In this document: piece by piece, positions 15,786-23,673 of the stretch
How the letters are laid out: each line of letters opens with the position of its first letter
Numbering within the stretch: position 1 is the stretch's first letter
Source of the DNA: DSVZ01 sp037439785
GTDB taxonomy: Bacteria; Verrucomicrobiota; Verrucomicrobiia; Limisphaerales; J093
DNA length: 64,000 nt
Direction: 5' to 3'
NCBI GenBank assembly: GCA_037439785.1
Contig: JBBIVJ010000004.1
Coordinates: 1-64,000, forward strand
Notes under the pieces: generated by a model
Told to the model about the DNA's origin: nothing
Database searches by the model: none
What the model saw: only the letters and a program-made list of their open reading frames with translations
Translations under genes and position numbers: made by a program

Positions 15786-17930
15786 GTGTCGCGCGAGTAC
15801 GTGGTGCAACCGTTCCGCTCGGCGGTCCACTACCAGATTGACTACGCGGCGGAACTCAACGCCCAGCAACTGGAGGCGGTGACCTCGCCGCCGGGGCCGG
15901 CGCTGGTCCTGGCCGGGGCGGGCGCGGGCAAGACCCGCACGCTGGTGTACCGGGTGGCGTGGTTGCTGGAGCAGGGGGTCGCCCCCGAGCGCCTGCTGCT
16001 GCTGACCTTCACCAACAAGGCCGCGCGCGAGATGATGCGGCGGGTGGGCGAGCTGTTGGGCTGCGACCTGGGCGGTTTGTGGGGCGGGACCTTTCACGCG
16101 GTGGGCCTGCGGGTGCTGCGGCGGCACGCCGAGCGGATCGGTTACCGCCGTGACTTCACCCTCCTGGACCGGGAGGACGCCGAAGACCTGGTCTCGGCCT
16201 GTCTGGCCGAGGCGGACGTGGACGTCAAGGCCACGCGTTTTCCCAAGGCCGCGGTGCTGGGCGACCTGTTCTCGCTGCTCGTCAACACCGCCCAGCCGCT
16301 GGAGCGGGTGCTGGAACGCCATTACCCGGCCTTCCGGTCGCTGCGGGAGGCGATCGCGGACGTGGCACGGCGGTACGCAGCGCGCAAGCAGGCCGCCAAC
16401 GTGATGGACTTCGACGACCTGCTGGCACTCTGGCTGCGGCTACTGCGCGAACATCCCGAGGTCTGCGCCCAGTACCAGCGCCGTTTCCAGCATGTACTGG
16501 TGGATGAATACCAGGACACCAACCAGCTCCAGAGCGATCTGGTGGACCTGCTGGCGGGAGCCCACCACCAGGTCATGGCGGTGGGCGACGATGCCCAAAG
16601 CATCTACTCCTGGCGCGGCGCCAACTTCCTCAACATCCTCCGCTTCACCGAACGCCATCCCGGGGCGCGGATTTTCCGCATCGAGACCAATTACCGCAGC
16701 ACCCCGGAAATCCTCACCCTCGCCAACGCCGCCATTGCCGCCAACGTGCAGCAGCACAAAAAGGAGTTGCGGCCGGTGCGTCCCAGCGGGACCCGGCCGG
16801 CGCGGGTGGTCTGTGGGGACGCGCAGGTGCAGGCGGCGTTTGTGGCGCAGCGGGTCCTGGAGCTGCGGGAGGAAGGCGTCGCCCTGGACCGCATGGCGGT
16901 CCTGTACCGCTCGCACTTCCACGCCCTGGAACTGCAACTGGAACTGACCCGCCGCAACATCCCCTTCAGCATCACCAGCGGCATCCGCTTCTTCGAACAG
17001 GCCCACATCAAGGACGTGGCGGCGTGGCTCAAGCTGGTCTGCAATCCCCGCGACGAGATGGCCTTCAAACGGTTGGTGAAACTGCTGCCCGGCATCGGCC
17101 CCAAGGTTGCCGACAAGCTCTGGCGCGACTACGCCGCCCGCGATCTGCCCGCGCCCGCGCCGCCGCCGGCGGAGGAGACCGACGGCGCGCTGGACGAAAT
17201 CTGGAATCCCGAAGTCGCCCCCGCCCCCGTCAGTGCGCCGGTTGCGCCGGCCACATCCCCGCCCGGCCCACCGGCCCCCCCGCCGCGGCTGGCGGCGGTG
17301 CTGCAGTCCCTGGCCGGACAGGTCCCGAAAAAGGCGCAGGTGGGCTGGGCCCAGTTCACCGCCACGGTGGCGCAACTCGAGGTCCCGCCGGTGCGCGCCT
17401 CGGCCGCCGACATGCTCCGGCTGGTGCTCGAAGCCGGTTACGCGGAGCACCTGGAGGCCCGATACCCCAACGCACGCGCCCGCCTCGAGGACCTCGAGCA
17501 ACTGGCCGTCTTTGCCCGGCAGTTTGCCACGCCGGAGGAATGCCTGGCGCAACTGGCCCTCCTGACCTCGGTCGAAGCCGAGGCGGAGGCCGCACCGGCG
17601 CGCGAGAGCGAGCGGTTGCGCCTGTCCACCGTGCACCAGGCCAAGGGCCTGGAGTTCGACGTGGTGTTTGTGATCATGCTCTGCGAAGGCCTGTTTCCCT
17701 CCGCCCGCTCCGCCGAGACCGAGGCCGGCGTCGAGGAGGAGCGCCGGCTCTTCTACGTGGCCCTCACCCGCGCCCGCGACGAGCTGTACCTGACCTGCCC
17801 CCTCATCCGCACGGCCGGGAGCTACGGCGGCGACGCCCTGCAACACCCCTCGCGCTTCCTCGAGGAACTGCCGCGGGAACTGCTCGAGGACTGGAACCTG
17901 GTCCTGCCGGGGGGCGGCGGTTTTGCGTGA
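15786..17930 (+). CDS. UvrD/PcrA-family ATP-dependent 3'-5' DNA helicase
   Basis: A superfamily 1 helicase of about 714 residues that unwinds DNA in repair or replication restart. Motifs in order: Q-motif LNAQQLEAV, Walker A GAGAGKTRT near residue 44, LTFTNKAAREM, Walker B with the DEYQD box (LVDEYQDTNQLQ, near residue 238), VGDDAQSIYSWRGA, ETNYRSTPEI, VHQAKGLEFDVVFV and RRLFYVALTRARD. The 2B region contains an insertion of about 60 residues rich in proline and alanine (about residues 450-510), unusual but solvent-loop-like. There is no good ATG: GTG at 15786 gives a short normal N-terminus, while TTG at 15678 overlapping the previous stop would add 36 residues. It is not clearly part of the sigma operon. 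UvrD, PcrA and Rep cannot be separated with certainty from sequence alone. Confidence 0.88.
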   Translation: MSREYVVQPFRSAVHYQIDYAAELNAQQLEAVTSPPGPALVLAGAGAGKTRTLVYRVAWLLEQGVAPERLLLLTFTNKAAREMMRRVGELLGCDLGGLWGGTFHAVGLRVLRRHAERIGYRRDFTLLDREDAEDLVSACLAEADVDVKATRFPKAAVLGDLFSLLVNTAQPLERVLERHYPAFRSLREAIADVARRYAARKQAANVMDFDDLLALWLRLLREHPEVCAQYQRRFQHVLVDEYQDTNQLQSDLVDLLAGAHHQVMAVGDDAQSIYSWRGANFLNILRFTERHPGARIFRIETNYRSTPEILTLANAAIAANVQQHKKELRPVRPSGTRPARVVCGDAQVQAAFVAQRVLELREEGVALDRMAVLYRSHFHALELQLELTRRNIPFSITSGIRFFEQAHIKDVAAWLKLVCNPRDEMAFKRLVKLLPGIGPKVADKLWRDYAARDLPAPAPPPAEETDGALDEIWNPEVAPAPVSAPVAPATSPPGPPAPPPRLAAVLQSLAGQVPKKAQVGWAQFTATVAQLEVPPVRASAADMLRLVLEAGYAEHLEARYPNARARLEDLEQLAVFARQFATPEECLAQLALLTSVEAEAEAAPARESERLRLSTVHQAKGLEFDVVFVIMLCEGLFPSARSAETEAGVEEERRLFYVALTRARDELYLTCPLIRTAGSYGGDALQHPSRFLEELPRELLEDWNLVLPGGGGFA

Positions 17931-17938
17931 GCCGGCGC

Positions 17939-18742
17939 TCAGGCGGCCGGGTCAGCGCCGGCCAGGGCGGCGCACAGTTGGGCATGCAAGGCCGGGGCGG
18001 CCGCCACCACCGCGTGGGAGCGCGTCACGGCCGTGGCCTCGAAGGAAAACTCCAACGGCCGGCCCGCCAGGTCGGTCACCACGCCGCCGGCCTCGCGGAT
18101 CACCAGGGTCGGCGCGGCCAGGTCCCACAGGTTGCAGGCGAAGTTGACCGCCCCGCCGAACCGGCCGTCGGCCGTGCCCGCAAAGTCCACCAGCGAATTG
18201 GTCGCGCGGAGGTTGCGGGCCCGCCGGGCCACGGCCGCCAGCATCCCCGCCTGCCGGCGCAGCGGGACGATGTCGTCCGAGCCGTCCAGTCCCCAGGCGA
18301 TCAGCACACGGGACAGGTCGGTTTCGGGGCTGACCCGCACCGGGCGACCGTTGCACCGGGCGCCGGCGCCGGCGGTGGCGGTGTAGAGCTCGTCCAGGGC
18401 CGGCAGCCACATCACCGCCAGTTGGGTTTCCCGCCCCTCGACCGCGGCGAGCATGACGCCAAACCACGGCAGCCCGGCGACGTAGTTCGAGGTGCCATCC
18501 AGCGGGTCCACCACCCAGACCCGGCCCGAGCGGCCGGGACAAAAGCCGGTTTCCTCGCCGAGGAAGCCGTCCTCGGGAAAGTGGGAGCGGATGCGCGTGA
18601 ACAAATGGCGTTCAGCCGCCAGGTCGGCCTCGGTGACCACGCTGGCGGGGCTGTCCTTGGTGCGCACCGTGCCGGGGCGGGACCGGTGTGCGAGCAGGAG
18701 GTCGCCGGCCTCGCGGGCCCAGGCGATGGCGGAGTCGAGCAT
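17939..18742 (-). CDS. Inositol-monophosphatase-family phosphatase
   Basis: A 267-residue Mg2+-dependent, lithium-sensitive-type phosphatase of the IMPase/CysQ/SuhB family. Motifs: VVTEADLAAERHL, GEETG (metal-binding glutamate), and WVVDPLDGTSNYVAGLPWFGV, the signature with the catalytic aspartates. The C-terminal NLWDLAAPTLVIREAGGVVTDLAG is the second signature (WDxAAxxxxxxEAGG). The substrate may be inositol phosphate, histidinol phosphate or PAP; the sequence does not decide. The ATG at 18742 is preferred over a longer frame. The gene lies five bases after a small hypothetical gene and is probably the last gene of a yggS-led operon. It is convergent with the helicase gene, with eight bases between stops. 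Confidence 0.85.
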   Translation of the reverse strand: MLDSAIAWAREAGDLLLAHRSRPGTVRTKDSPASVVTEADLAAERHLFTRIRSHFPEDGFLGEETGFCPGRSGRVWVVDPLDGTSNYVAGLPWFGVMLAAVEGRETQLAVMWLPALDELYTATAGAGARCNGRPVRVSPETDLSRVLIAWGLDGSDDIVPLRRQAGMLAAVARRARNLRATNSLVDFAGTADGRFGGAVNFACNLWDLAAPTLVIREAGGVVTDLAGRPLEFSFEATAVTRSHAVVAAAPALHAQLCAALAGADPAA

Positions 18743-18747
18743 GGGTT

Positions 18748-19050
18748 TCAGGCGCCGGAGGGGGCGGGGGTCTTGTCCGGGGGGCGCTGGTAGGGGGAAT
18801 GGAGATTGAAGTAAATCCCGCACAGCGGCCGCTCGCCTTCGGTCTGGCTCAGGATGATGGTCAGGTGCCGGTCCAGGGCGATGCCGTGGCGGAGGCCGGG
18901 GGCGCGTTCCTGGTAGGCCTTGATGGCCTTGCGCAGGAGCGATTCCAACGAGGCCCGCGCCTCTTCCGGGGTTTTTTCCAGACAGACCACGTGGCGGTCG
19001 TAGGCCCGGAGGGCGGCGTTCAACTCGTCCTGAAACTGCTCGAACGTCAC
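18748..19050 (-). CDS. Small hypothetical protein between yggS and the IMPase-like gene
   Basis: A 100-residue protein starting at GTG 19050 (MTFEQFQDELNAALRAYDRH). It is soluble and probably alpha/beta: a long amphipathic helix (EEARASLESLLRKAIKAYQERA) is followed by strands LTIILSQTEGERPLCGIYFNLHSPY. I do not recognise the family. It sits 31 bases after yggS and five bases before the phosphatase gene on the same strand, so all three are likely co-transcribed. Confidence 0.6.
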   Translation of the reverse strand: MTFEQFQDELNAALRAYDRHVVCLEKTPEEARASLESLLRKAIKAYQERAPGLRHGIALDRHLTIILSQTEGERPLCGIYFNLHSPYQRPPDKTPAPSGA

Positions 19051-19081
19051 GGCCGGCAGAGTAGGGCGGCGCCGGGCGGCT

Positions 19082-19798
19082 TCAATGGGAATCCGGTTCG
19101 TACGCCGCCGGCCGGCGGGCGGGCCGCGGGCCGAACAGCACGGTGCCCAGGCGGATGAGGGTGGCCCCTTCCTCGATGGCCACCTCGAAGTCGCCGCTCA
19201 TGCCCATGCTCAGGTGGGGCAGGGGGGCGCCCAGGCGCTGCTCGCACTCGGTCTTGAGCTCGCGCAGGCGACGGAAGACCGGCCGGACCTTCTCGGGGTC
19301 GGGCGCCCAGGGGGCGAGGGTCATGAGGCCCTGGAGGACCAGGCGGGGGAAGGCGTTCAAGGCGGCCAGCTCCGCCAGGAGCCGGTCCGGGGCATAGCCG
19401 AACTTGCTGGCCTCGCCGGCCACGTTGACCTCCAGGAGCACCGGCATGGTCCTGGCAGCCTTGTCGGCCTGCTTTTGCAGTTCTGCGGCCAGGTGGAGGC
19501 TGTCCAGGCTCTGGATCATCTCGAACCAGTGCACCGCCTCGCGGGCCTTGTTGGTCTGCAGGTGGCCGATGAGGTGCCAGTGCAACCGGCCGGAACAGAG
19601 CGGGATTTTCGCCCGGGCCTCCTGGACCCTGTTTTCGCCGAAGAGCGTCAGGCCCAGCCTCGCCGCCGCCTGCACCACCTCCGGTGGCTGGCCCTTGGTC
19701 ACCGCGAGCAGGGTCACGGTGGCGGGGTCGCGTCCGGCCCGCGCGCAGGCGGCGGCGAGGCGCTGGCGGACGTGTTCGAGGTTGGCGGCCAGGTCCAC
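19082..19798 (-). CDS. yggS: YggS/PLPBP-family pyridoxal-phosphate homeostasis protein
   Basis: A 238-residue single-domain PLP-binding protein of the YggS (PLPBP/PROSC) family, which buffers PLP and affects amino acid metabolism; no enzymatic activity is established for the family. Landmarks are VTLLAVTKGQP with the PLP lysine at residue 35, LFGENRVQEA, LHWHLIGHLQTNK, VLLEVNVAGEASKFG, LQGLMTLAP, LSMGMSGDFEVAIEEGAT and the terminal RLGTVLFGPR. The start is GTG at 19798, supported by a leaderless-type promoter directly upstream. It is divergent from the DUF309 gene with closely spaced promoters and leads a probable three-gene unit. Confidence 0.9.
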   Translation of the reverse strand: MDLAANLEHVRQRLAAACARAGRDPATVTLLAVTKGQPPEVVQAAARLGLTLFGENRVQEARAKIPLCSGRLHWHLIGHLQTNKAREAVHWFEMIQSLDSLHLAAELQKQADKAARTMPVLLEVNVAGEASKFGYAPDRLLAELAALNAFPRLVLQGLMTLAPWAPDPEKVRPVFRRLRELKTECEQRLGAPLPHLSMGMSGDFEVAIEEGATLIRLGTVLFGPRPARRPAAYEPDSH

Positions 19799-19804
19799 GC
19801 CGCG

Positions 19805-19833
19805 AGGCTAGGGCGGGGGCGCCGGGCCCACAA
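19805..19833 (-). promoter_or_regulatory. Leaderless-type promoter of yggS
   Basis: Minus strand: TTGTGG (19833-19828), 17-base spacer and TAGCCT (19810-19805), then six bases to the GTG at 19798. It supports the GTG start. Confidence 0.45.
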
Positions 19834-19842
19834 GACGGCGGT

Positions 19843-19870
19843 TTGACAGGGCGGTGGGGCGGGCTTGTTT
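19843..19870 (+). promoter_or_regulatory. Promoter of the DUF309 gene, leaderless type
   Basis: Consensus TTGACA (19843-19848), 16-base spacer and TTGTTT (19865-19870), then six bases to the GTG at 19877. The -35 boxes of this and the divergent yggS promoter are only nine bases apart, so the two polymerases may interfere. Confidence 0.45.
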
Positions 19871-19876
19871 GGGCGG

Positions 19877-20296
19877 GTGCATCCGACGGCCACCGATCTT
19901 CCGGCGGTCCCGAGCGGGTGGGCGCCGGCCTCCTGGCCCCCCGCCTACCTCGAGTTTTTCAACTGCTTCAACGCGGGCCGATACTTTGAAGCCCACGAGG
20001 TGCTGGAGGCGCTGTGGTTGCCGGTGCGCGGTCGCGGCGGAGCGCGGTTTTATCAGGGGCTGATCCAGGTGGCGGGGGCGTTCGTGCATCTGCAGCGCGG
20101 CCGCGCCGTGCCCGCTCGTGCCCTGCTGCGACGCAGCCAGGAGCATTTGGCCCACTACCCTGACCGCTACCTGGGCCTGGACCTGGTCCGTCTGCGCGCA
20201 CAACTCGATGCATGGCAAAAGCTGGCGGATGACGGTGCCGGAGCCGGGCTCACCGGCTGGCACCCGCGACTCGAACTGCCCGAACTCGAAAAATGA
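19877..20296 (+). CDS. DUF309 domain protein
   Basis: A 139-residue soluble helical protein with the DUF309 signature FFNCFNAGRYFEAHEVLEALW (split: FNAGRYFEAHEVLEALW is the conserved core), then GARFYQGLIQVAGAFVHLQRG and a C-terminal helical part. Structures in this family form small helical bundles with conserved acidic and histidine residues; their biochemical role is unknown. The start is set at GTG 19877 by the promoter and by MHPTATDLP. It is divergent from yggS. Downstream is a 400-base repeat region, so the gene is probably monocistronic. Confidence 0.75.
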   Translation: MHPTATDLPAVPSGWAPASWPPAYLEFFNCFNAGRYFEAHEVLEALWLPVRGRGGARFYQGLIQVAGAFVHLQRGRAVPARALLRRSQEHLAHYPDRYLGLDLVRLRAQLDAWQKLADDGAGAGLTGWHPRLELPELEK

Positions 20297-20702
20297 AGGG
20301 GCCGGGGTAAGTACCGGACATCCTCGGGCGGGCAGCCGCCGGCGCCAGCCGGCGGAGCTGCGGTCCGCCGCGTGACCGCGGCGGCTACGCCCGCCCGCCT
20401 TCCTGAGTTCCAGGTTGCCAACCTTCGGCCTTCGGATTTTTGACCTTCGGCCTTCGACCTTCGGAACTTGCCTGGCCGGCAGGCTGTCCACCGCGTCCCC
20501 GCGCGGCTACGGGGGGAAGAGGGCAGGGTTGGCAAGGACGCCGACCCTCCCACGAACCGCAGCAGGGCCGCCCCTGGGAGGGACCGCGTCCTCGCGGTCC
20601 CGGCTGGGACAGGCGGGTTGCCCCTTCCGGGCTGCGGTCGCGGCGATTGGCAATCGGCGACGCAGCAGGCGGGCAGCCGGTGCTACGACCTCGGACCGCC
20701 TC
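20297..20702. repeat. Intergenic interspersed-repeat cassette A
   Basis: No gene in 406 bases. It holds several palindromic elements in a row: CCGCCGCG-TGAC-CGCGGCGG (20365-20384), the CCTTCCTGAGTTCC box (about 20398-20411), runs of CTTCGGCCTTCGGA-type units (about 20423-20465), the hairpin GGACCGCG-TCCT-CGCGGTCC (20582-20601) and a GCGATTGGCAATCGGCG element near 20642-20659. The same boxes recur in the gaps at 21.9, 25.2 and 31.9 kb. Confidence 0.7.
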
Positions 20703-21890
20703 TCAGACGCCCAGGAGGTCTGCGATTTCCTCGCCGATGGCCAGCGAGGCGGTGGCCGCGGGGCTGGGGGCGTTGAGCACGTGCAGGGCGTGGTCGCGGC
20801 GCACGAGATGGAAGTCCTGGACCAGCTTGCCCGCGGGGGTCATGGCCTGGGCGCGCACGCCCGCGCCGCCGGGGGCGAGGTCGTGGGGGCGAATCTCCGG
20901 CACCAGCCGTTGGAGGGCGCGGCAGAACCGCGCGCGGCTGAAGGATTGGGCCAGCTCGGTCCGCACCATCGCCGGGTACCGGACCAGAAAACGCCACAGG
21001 CCGGGGAAGGTGAGAGCATCGGCCAGGTCGCGCAGGTTTACGGTGGTGCGCGTGTAGCCCTCGCGGGCAAAGGCCAGCACCGCATTGGGCCCGGCCTCGA
21101 CGCCGCCGTGAATGAGCCGGGTGAAGTGCACGCCCAGGAACGGAAACTTCGGGTCCGGCACCGGATAGATGAGGTGCCGCACCAGCCCCTGCCGTTCGGG
21201 ACGCAGTTGGTAGTACTCGCCGCGGAAGGGCACGATGCGCACCTCCCGGCGCTCGCCGGCCAGCGCGGCCACACGGTCGCAGTGCAGCCCGGCGCAGTTG
21301 ATCAAAAAGGCCGCGGCAAATTCGCCGACCGGTGTACCGGCCACCCATTCGGCGCCGCGCCGCTCCAGGCGCGTGACCCGGGCGCCGGTGGCCATGCGCC
21401 CGCCGCGTTCCTGCACGCCGGCGGCCAGGCGATCGCACACGGCCCGGTAGTCCACGATGCCCTCTTCGGGCACGTGGGCGGCGGCCAGACCGCCGACGTG
21501 CGGTTCGAGGCGGCGCATCTCGGCCGGGTCGAGTCGGCGCAGTCCCTGGAGGCCGTTGGCGGCGCCGCGGCGGAGCAGTTCGTCCAGGCGCGGCAGTTCC
21601 TCCGGGCGGGTGGCGACGACGAGTTTGCCGCAGATGTCGTGGGGGATGCCCTCGGCGCGGCAGAAGGCCACCATCTGCCGGATGCCGTGCACGGCCAGGC
21701 GGGCCTTGGCCGAGCCGGGCTTGTAATAAAGGCCACAGTGCAGGACGCCGCTGTTGTGGGTGCTCTGGTGGGCGCCAACCTGAGCCTCCTTTTCGAGCAG
21801 GGTGACCTCCAGGCCGGGATGCCGCTCCAACAGGCGCCAGGCAGTGGCCAACCCCACCAGCCCGCCGCCGACGATGAGAACCGACTTCAC
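20703..21890 (-). CDS. lhgO: L-2-hydroxyglutarate oxidase family FAD enzyme
   Basis: A 395-residue FAD-dependent oxidase/dehydrogenase of the DAO superfamily, matching LhgO, which converts L-2-hydroxyglutarate to 2-oxoglutarate and delivers electrons to the quinone pool at the membrane. The dinucleotide loop is VLIVGGGLVGLATAWRLLE at the N-terminus. It is followed by QSTHNSGVLHCGLYYKPGS, a hallmark of LhgO-like proteins, then EEGIVDYRAVCDRLA, INCAGLHCDRVA, FRGEYYQLRPE and LGVHFTRLIHGGVEAGPNAVLAF. The start is GTG at 21890, preceded by a promoter with its -10 seven bases away; a longer frame to 22199 runs through repeat DNA and is rejected. It is flanked on both sides by repeat cassettes. Confidence 0.88.
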   Translation of the reverse strand: MKSVLIVGGGLVGLATAWRLLERHPGLEVTLLEKEAQVGAHQSTHNSGVLHCGLYYKPGSAKARLAVHGIRQMVAFCRAEGIPHDICGKLVVATRPEELPRLDELLRRGAANGLQGLRRLDPAEMRRLEPHVGGLAAAHVPEEGIVDYRAVCDRLAAGVQERGGRMATGARVTRLERRGAEWVAGTPVGEFAAAFLINCAGLHCDRVAALAGERREVRIVPFRGEYYQLRPERQGLVRHLIYPVPDPKFPFLGVHFTRLIHGGVEAGPNAVLAFAREGYTRTTVNLRDLADALTFPGLWRFLVRYPAMVRTELAQSFSRARFCRALQRLVPEIRPHDLAPGGAGVRAQAMTPAGKLVQDFHLVRRDHALHVLNAPSPAATASLAIGEEIADLLGV

Positions 21891-21897
21891 GCGCGGG

Positions 21898-21927
21898 ACT
21901 CTGTCCCGAGGGGTGAGGGCGGAGCAA
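21898..21927 (-). promoter_or_regulatory. Leaderless-type promoter of lhgO
   Basis: Minus strand: TTGCTC (21927-21922), 18-base spacer and CAGAGT (21903-21898), seven bases before the GTG at 21890. Confidence 0.4.
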
Positions 21928-22236
21928 TCCCAAGCCGCGCGGGGGTGGAGCGGAGTTTCGGAGTCTCGGCACGGTGTAGCCACCCGCGTGCGCCGCCGGA
22001 GAGCATCTCCACCGCATGACCGCGGCGGCCAGGGGACGGTATCCGGCATCTGGTACCAGTAGCCGACCCTTCCTGCCTTCTTGAGTTCCAAATGCCCAAT
22101 CGTTGGACTTCGGCCTTCGACTTGTGGTGCAGGCGTCTCGCCTGCCGGGGGGACAGGCATCCTTGCCTGCAAACCCTGCAGCCGGGACGGCGCTATCACG
22201 CCGCCGGCTGCGGGTTACCGGCCGGCCAATTCCGGC
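21928..22236. repeat. Intergenic interspersed-repeat cassette B
   Basis: No gene between lhgO and the third Gfo/Idh/MocA gene. Elements recognisable from the other cassettes: a CCACCGCATGACCGCGGCGG variant (22010-22029), GGTATCCGGCATCTGGTACC (near 22034-22053), the CCTTCCTGCCTTCTTGAGTTCC box (about 22069-22090), the CTTCGGCCTTCGACTTGTGGT run (about 22108-22127) and the palindrome GCAGGCG-TCT-CGCCTGC (22129-22145). Confidence 0.7.
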
Positions 22237-22265
22237 TTTGCGGTCCGTCCGGGGCGGAGTAAAAC
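22237..22265 (+). promoter_or_regulatory. Leaderless promoter of the third Gfo/Idh/MocA gene
   Basis: TTTGCG (22237-22242), 17-base spacer and TAAAAC (22260-22265), six bases before the ATG at 22272. Confidence 0.45.
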
Positions 22266-22271
22266 AGACCC

Positions 22272-23636
22272 ATGCAAGCCCACGTTTCTCCGGGCCGCGC
22301 GCGCCTGTCGCGGCGGCAATTCCTGCAACGCGCCGCCGGGTCCGTCCTCGCCGCCGGTCTGGCGCCCCGGTTCCTGCCGGCCGGCGTGCTGGCGGCGGAC
22401 GGCCAGCCCGGTGCGAATGACCGCATCGGCATCGGCTTCATCGGCATTGGCCGGCAGGGCTCGGCGTTGCTCCAGGGCGCGCTGCGCCGACCGGCCACGC
22501 GGGTGGTGGCGTTTGCCGACGTGAACCTGCCCCGCGCCCGGGCCATCGCCGCCAAACACCAGTCCGTGGCGGTGCAGGACTACCGGCGGTTGCTCGAACG
22601 CAAGGACGTGGACGCCATCTTCACCGCCACGACCGACCACTGGCGGTCGCTGGTGGTCATCCACGCCTGTCAGGCCGGCAAGGACGTGTACGCGGAGAAG
22701 CCGCTGACGCTCACCGTGCGGGAGGGCCGCCTGATGGTGCAGGCGGCGCGCAAGTACGGTCGGGTGGTGCAGACCGGCAGCCAGCAGCGTTCGATGCGCG
22801 AGAACATCGTGGGCTGCGAACTGGTCCGCAGCGGCGCCCTCGGCATGATCACCAAGGTCTATGCCCAGAACTACCCCAGCCCCTGGGAATGCGCCCTGCC
22901 CGGCCAGCCCGTGCCCGAGGGCCTGGACTGGGACCGCTGGTGCGGCCCGGGTCCGCTGGTGCCGTACCATGCCGACATCTACGCCCCGCGGGCGAATCCG
23001 GGCTGGATTTCCTTCCGCCTCTGGTCCGGCGGCGAGGTCACCGGCTGGGGGTCACACGGGTTTGACCAAATCCAGGCCGCGCTGGGCATGGACGAGAGCG
23101 GGCCGGTCGAGTTGTGGCCCGACGGTGCCAAGTTTCAGCCGCCGACCTTCACCGCGCCCGAGGGCCGCGACCGGGCGGACAAGATTTGCTGCGTGCCGCC
23201 GGTGTTTTTCCGCTACGCCCACGGCACGGAGGTGGAGATGACCGGCGAGCCGGTGGGCGGGGGCACGCTCGGCGGGGGCATCTCCGGCGGGGGCATTTTC
23301 GTGGGCGAAAAGGGCCGCCTCCGCATTGACCGCGGCATCTGCCGGTCCGAACCGGACGAGGAACTGGCCGAGAACGCCGTGCGCGCGGCGCGGGACAAGG
23401 GCGGCGACCACATCCAGAACTGGTACGACTGCATCCGGAGCCGGCAGCGGCCGCGGGCGGACATCGAGTACGGGCACCGCACGGCCACGCTGTGTCACCT
23501 GGTGAACATCGCTCGTTGGACCGGCCGGCGGTTGCGATGGGACCCGGTCAAGGAGGAGTTTGTGGGCGACCGCGAGGCCAACGACTACCTGGACCGCGAG
23601 CGGCGCAAGGGCTACGAACTGCCGGAGCGCGTTTGA
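22272..23636 (+). CDS. Gfo/Idh/MocA family oxidoreductase, Tat-exported (third of three)
   Basis: A 454-residue NAD(P)-dependent oxidoreductase homologue with a Tat signal (SRRQFLQRAAGSVLAAGLAP, about residues 13-32), hence probably periplasmic. The Rossmann loop is IGIGFIGIGRQGSALL; the catalytic-lysine motif is EKP in DVYAEKPLTL; TGSQQRSM follows, as in inositol-dehydrogenase-like members. It shares GLDWDRWCGPGP with the copy at 2098-3480. A glycine-rich loop (GGGTLGGGISGGG, about residues 331-343) near the C-terminus is unusual. The C-terminal IQNWYDCIRSRQRPRADIEYGHR is typical of the planctomycetal/verrucomicrobial subgroup. The ABC ATPase gene follows 37 bases downstream on the same strand and may be co-transcribed; a sugar-related role is plausible. 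Substrate unknown. Confidence 0.87.
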   Translation: MQAHVSPGRARLSRRQFLQRAAGSVLAAGLAPRFLPAGVLAADGQPGANDRIGIGFIGIGRQGSALLQGALRRPATRVVAFADVNLPRARAIAAKHQSVAVQDYRRLLERKDVDAIFTATTDHWRSLVVIHACQAGKDVYAEKPLTLTVREGRLMVQAARKYGRVVQTGSQQRSMRENIVGCELVRSGALGMITKVYAQNYPSPWECALPGQPVPEGLDWDRWCGPGPLVPYHADIYAPRANPGWISFRLWSGGEVTGWGSHGFDQIQAALGMDESGPVELWPDGAKFQPPTFTAPEGRDRADKICCVPPVFFRYAHGTEVEMTGEPVGGGTLGGGISGGGIFVGEKGRLRIDRGICRSEPDEELAENAVRAARDKGGDHIQNWYDCIRSRQRPRADIEYGHRTATLCHLVNIARWTGRRLRWDPVKEEFVGDREANDYLDRERRKGYELPERV

Positions 23637-23673
23637 AGCGGACCCCCCCCGCCCTCCGAGACTTCCCCGACCG

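Noticed and set aside
22030..22199. Extended N-terminus for LhgO from an in-frame start at 22199
   Set aside because: It would translate repeat DNA; the FAD-binding loop begins right after GTG 21890, which has its own promoter.
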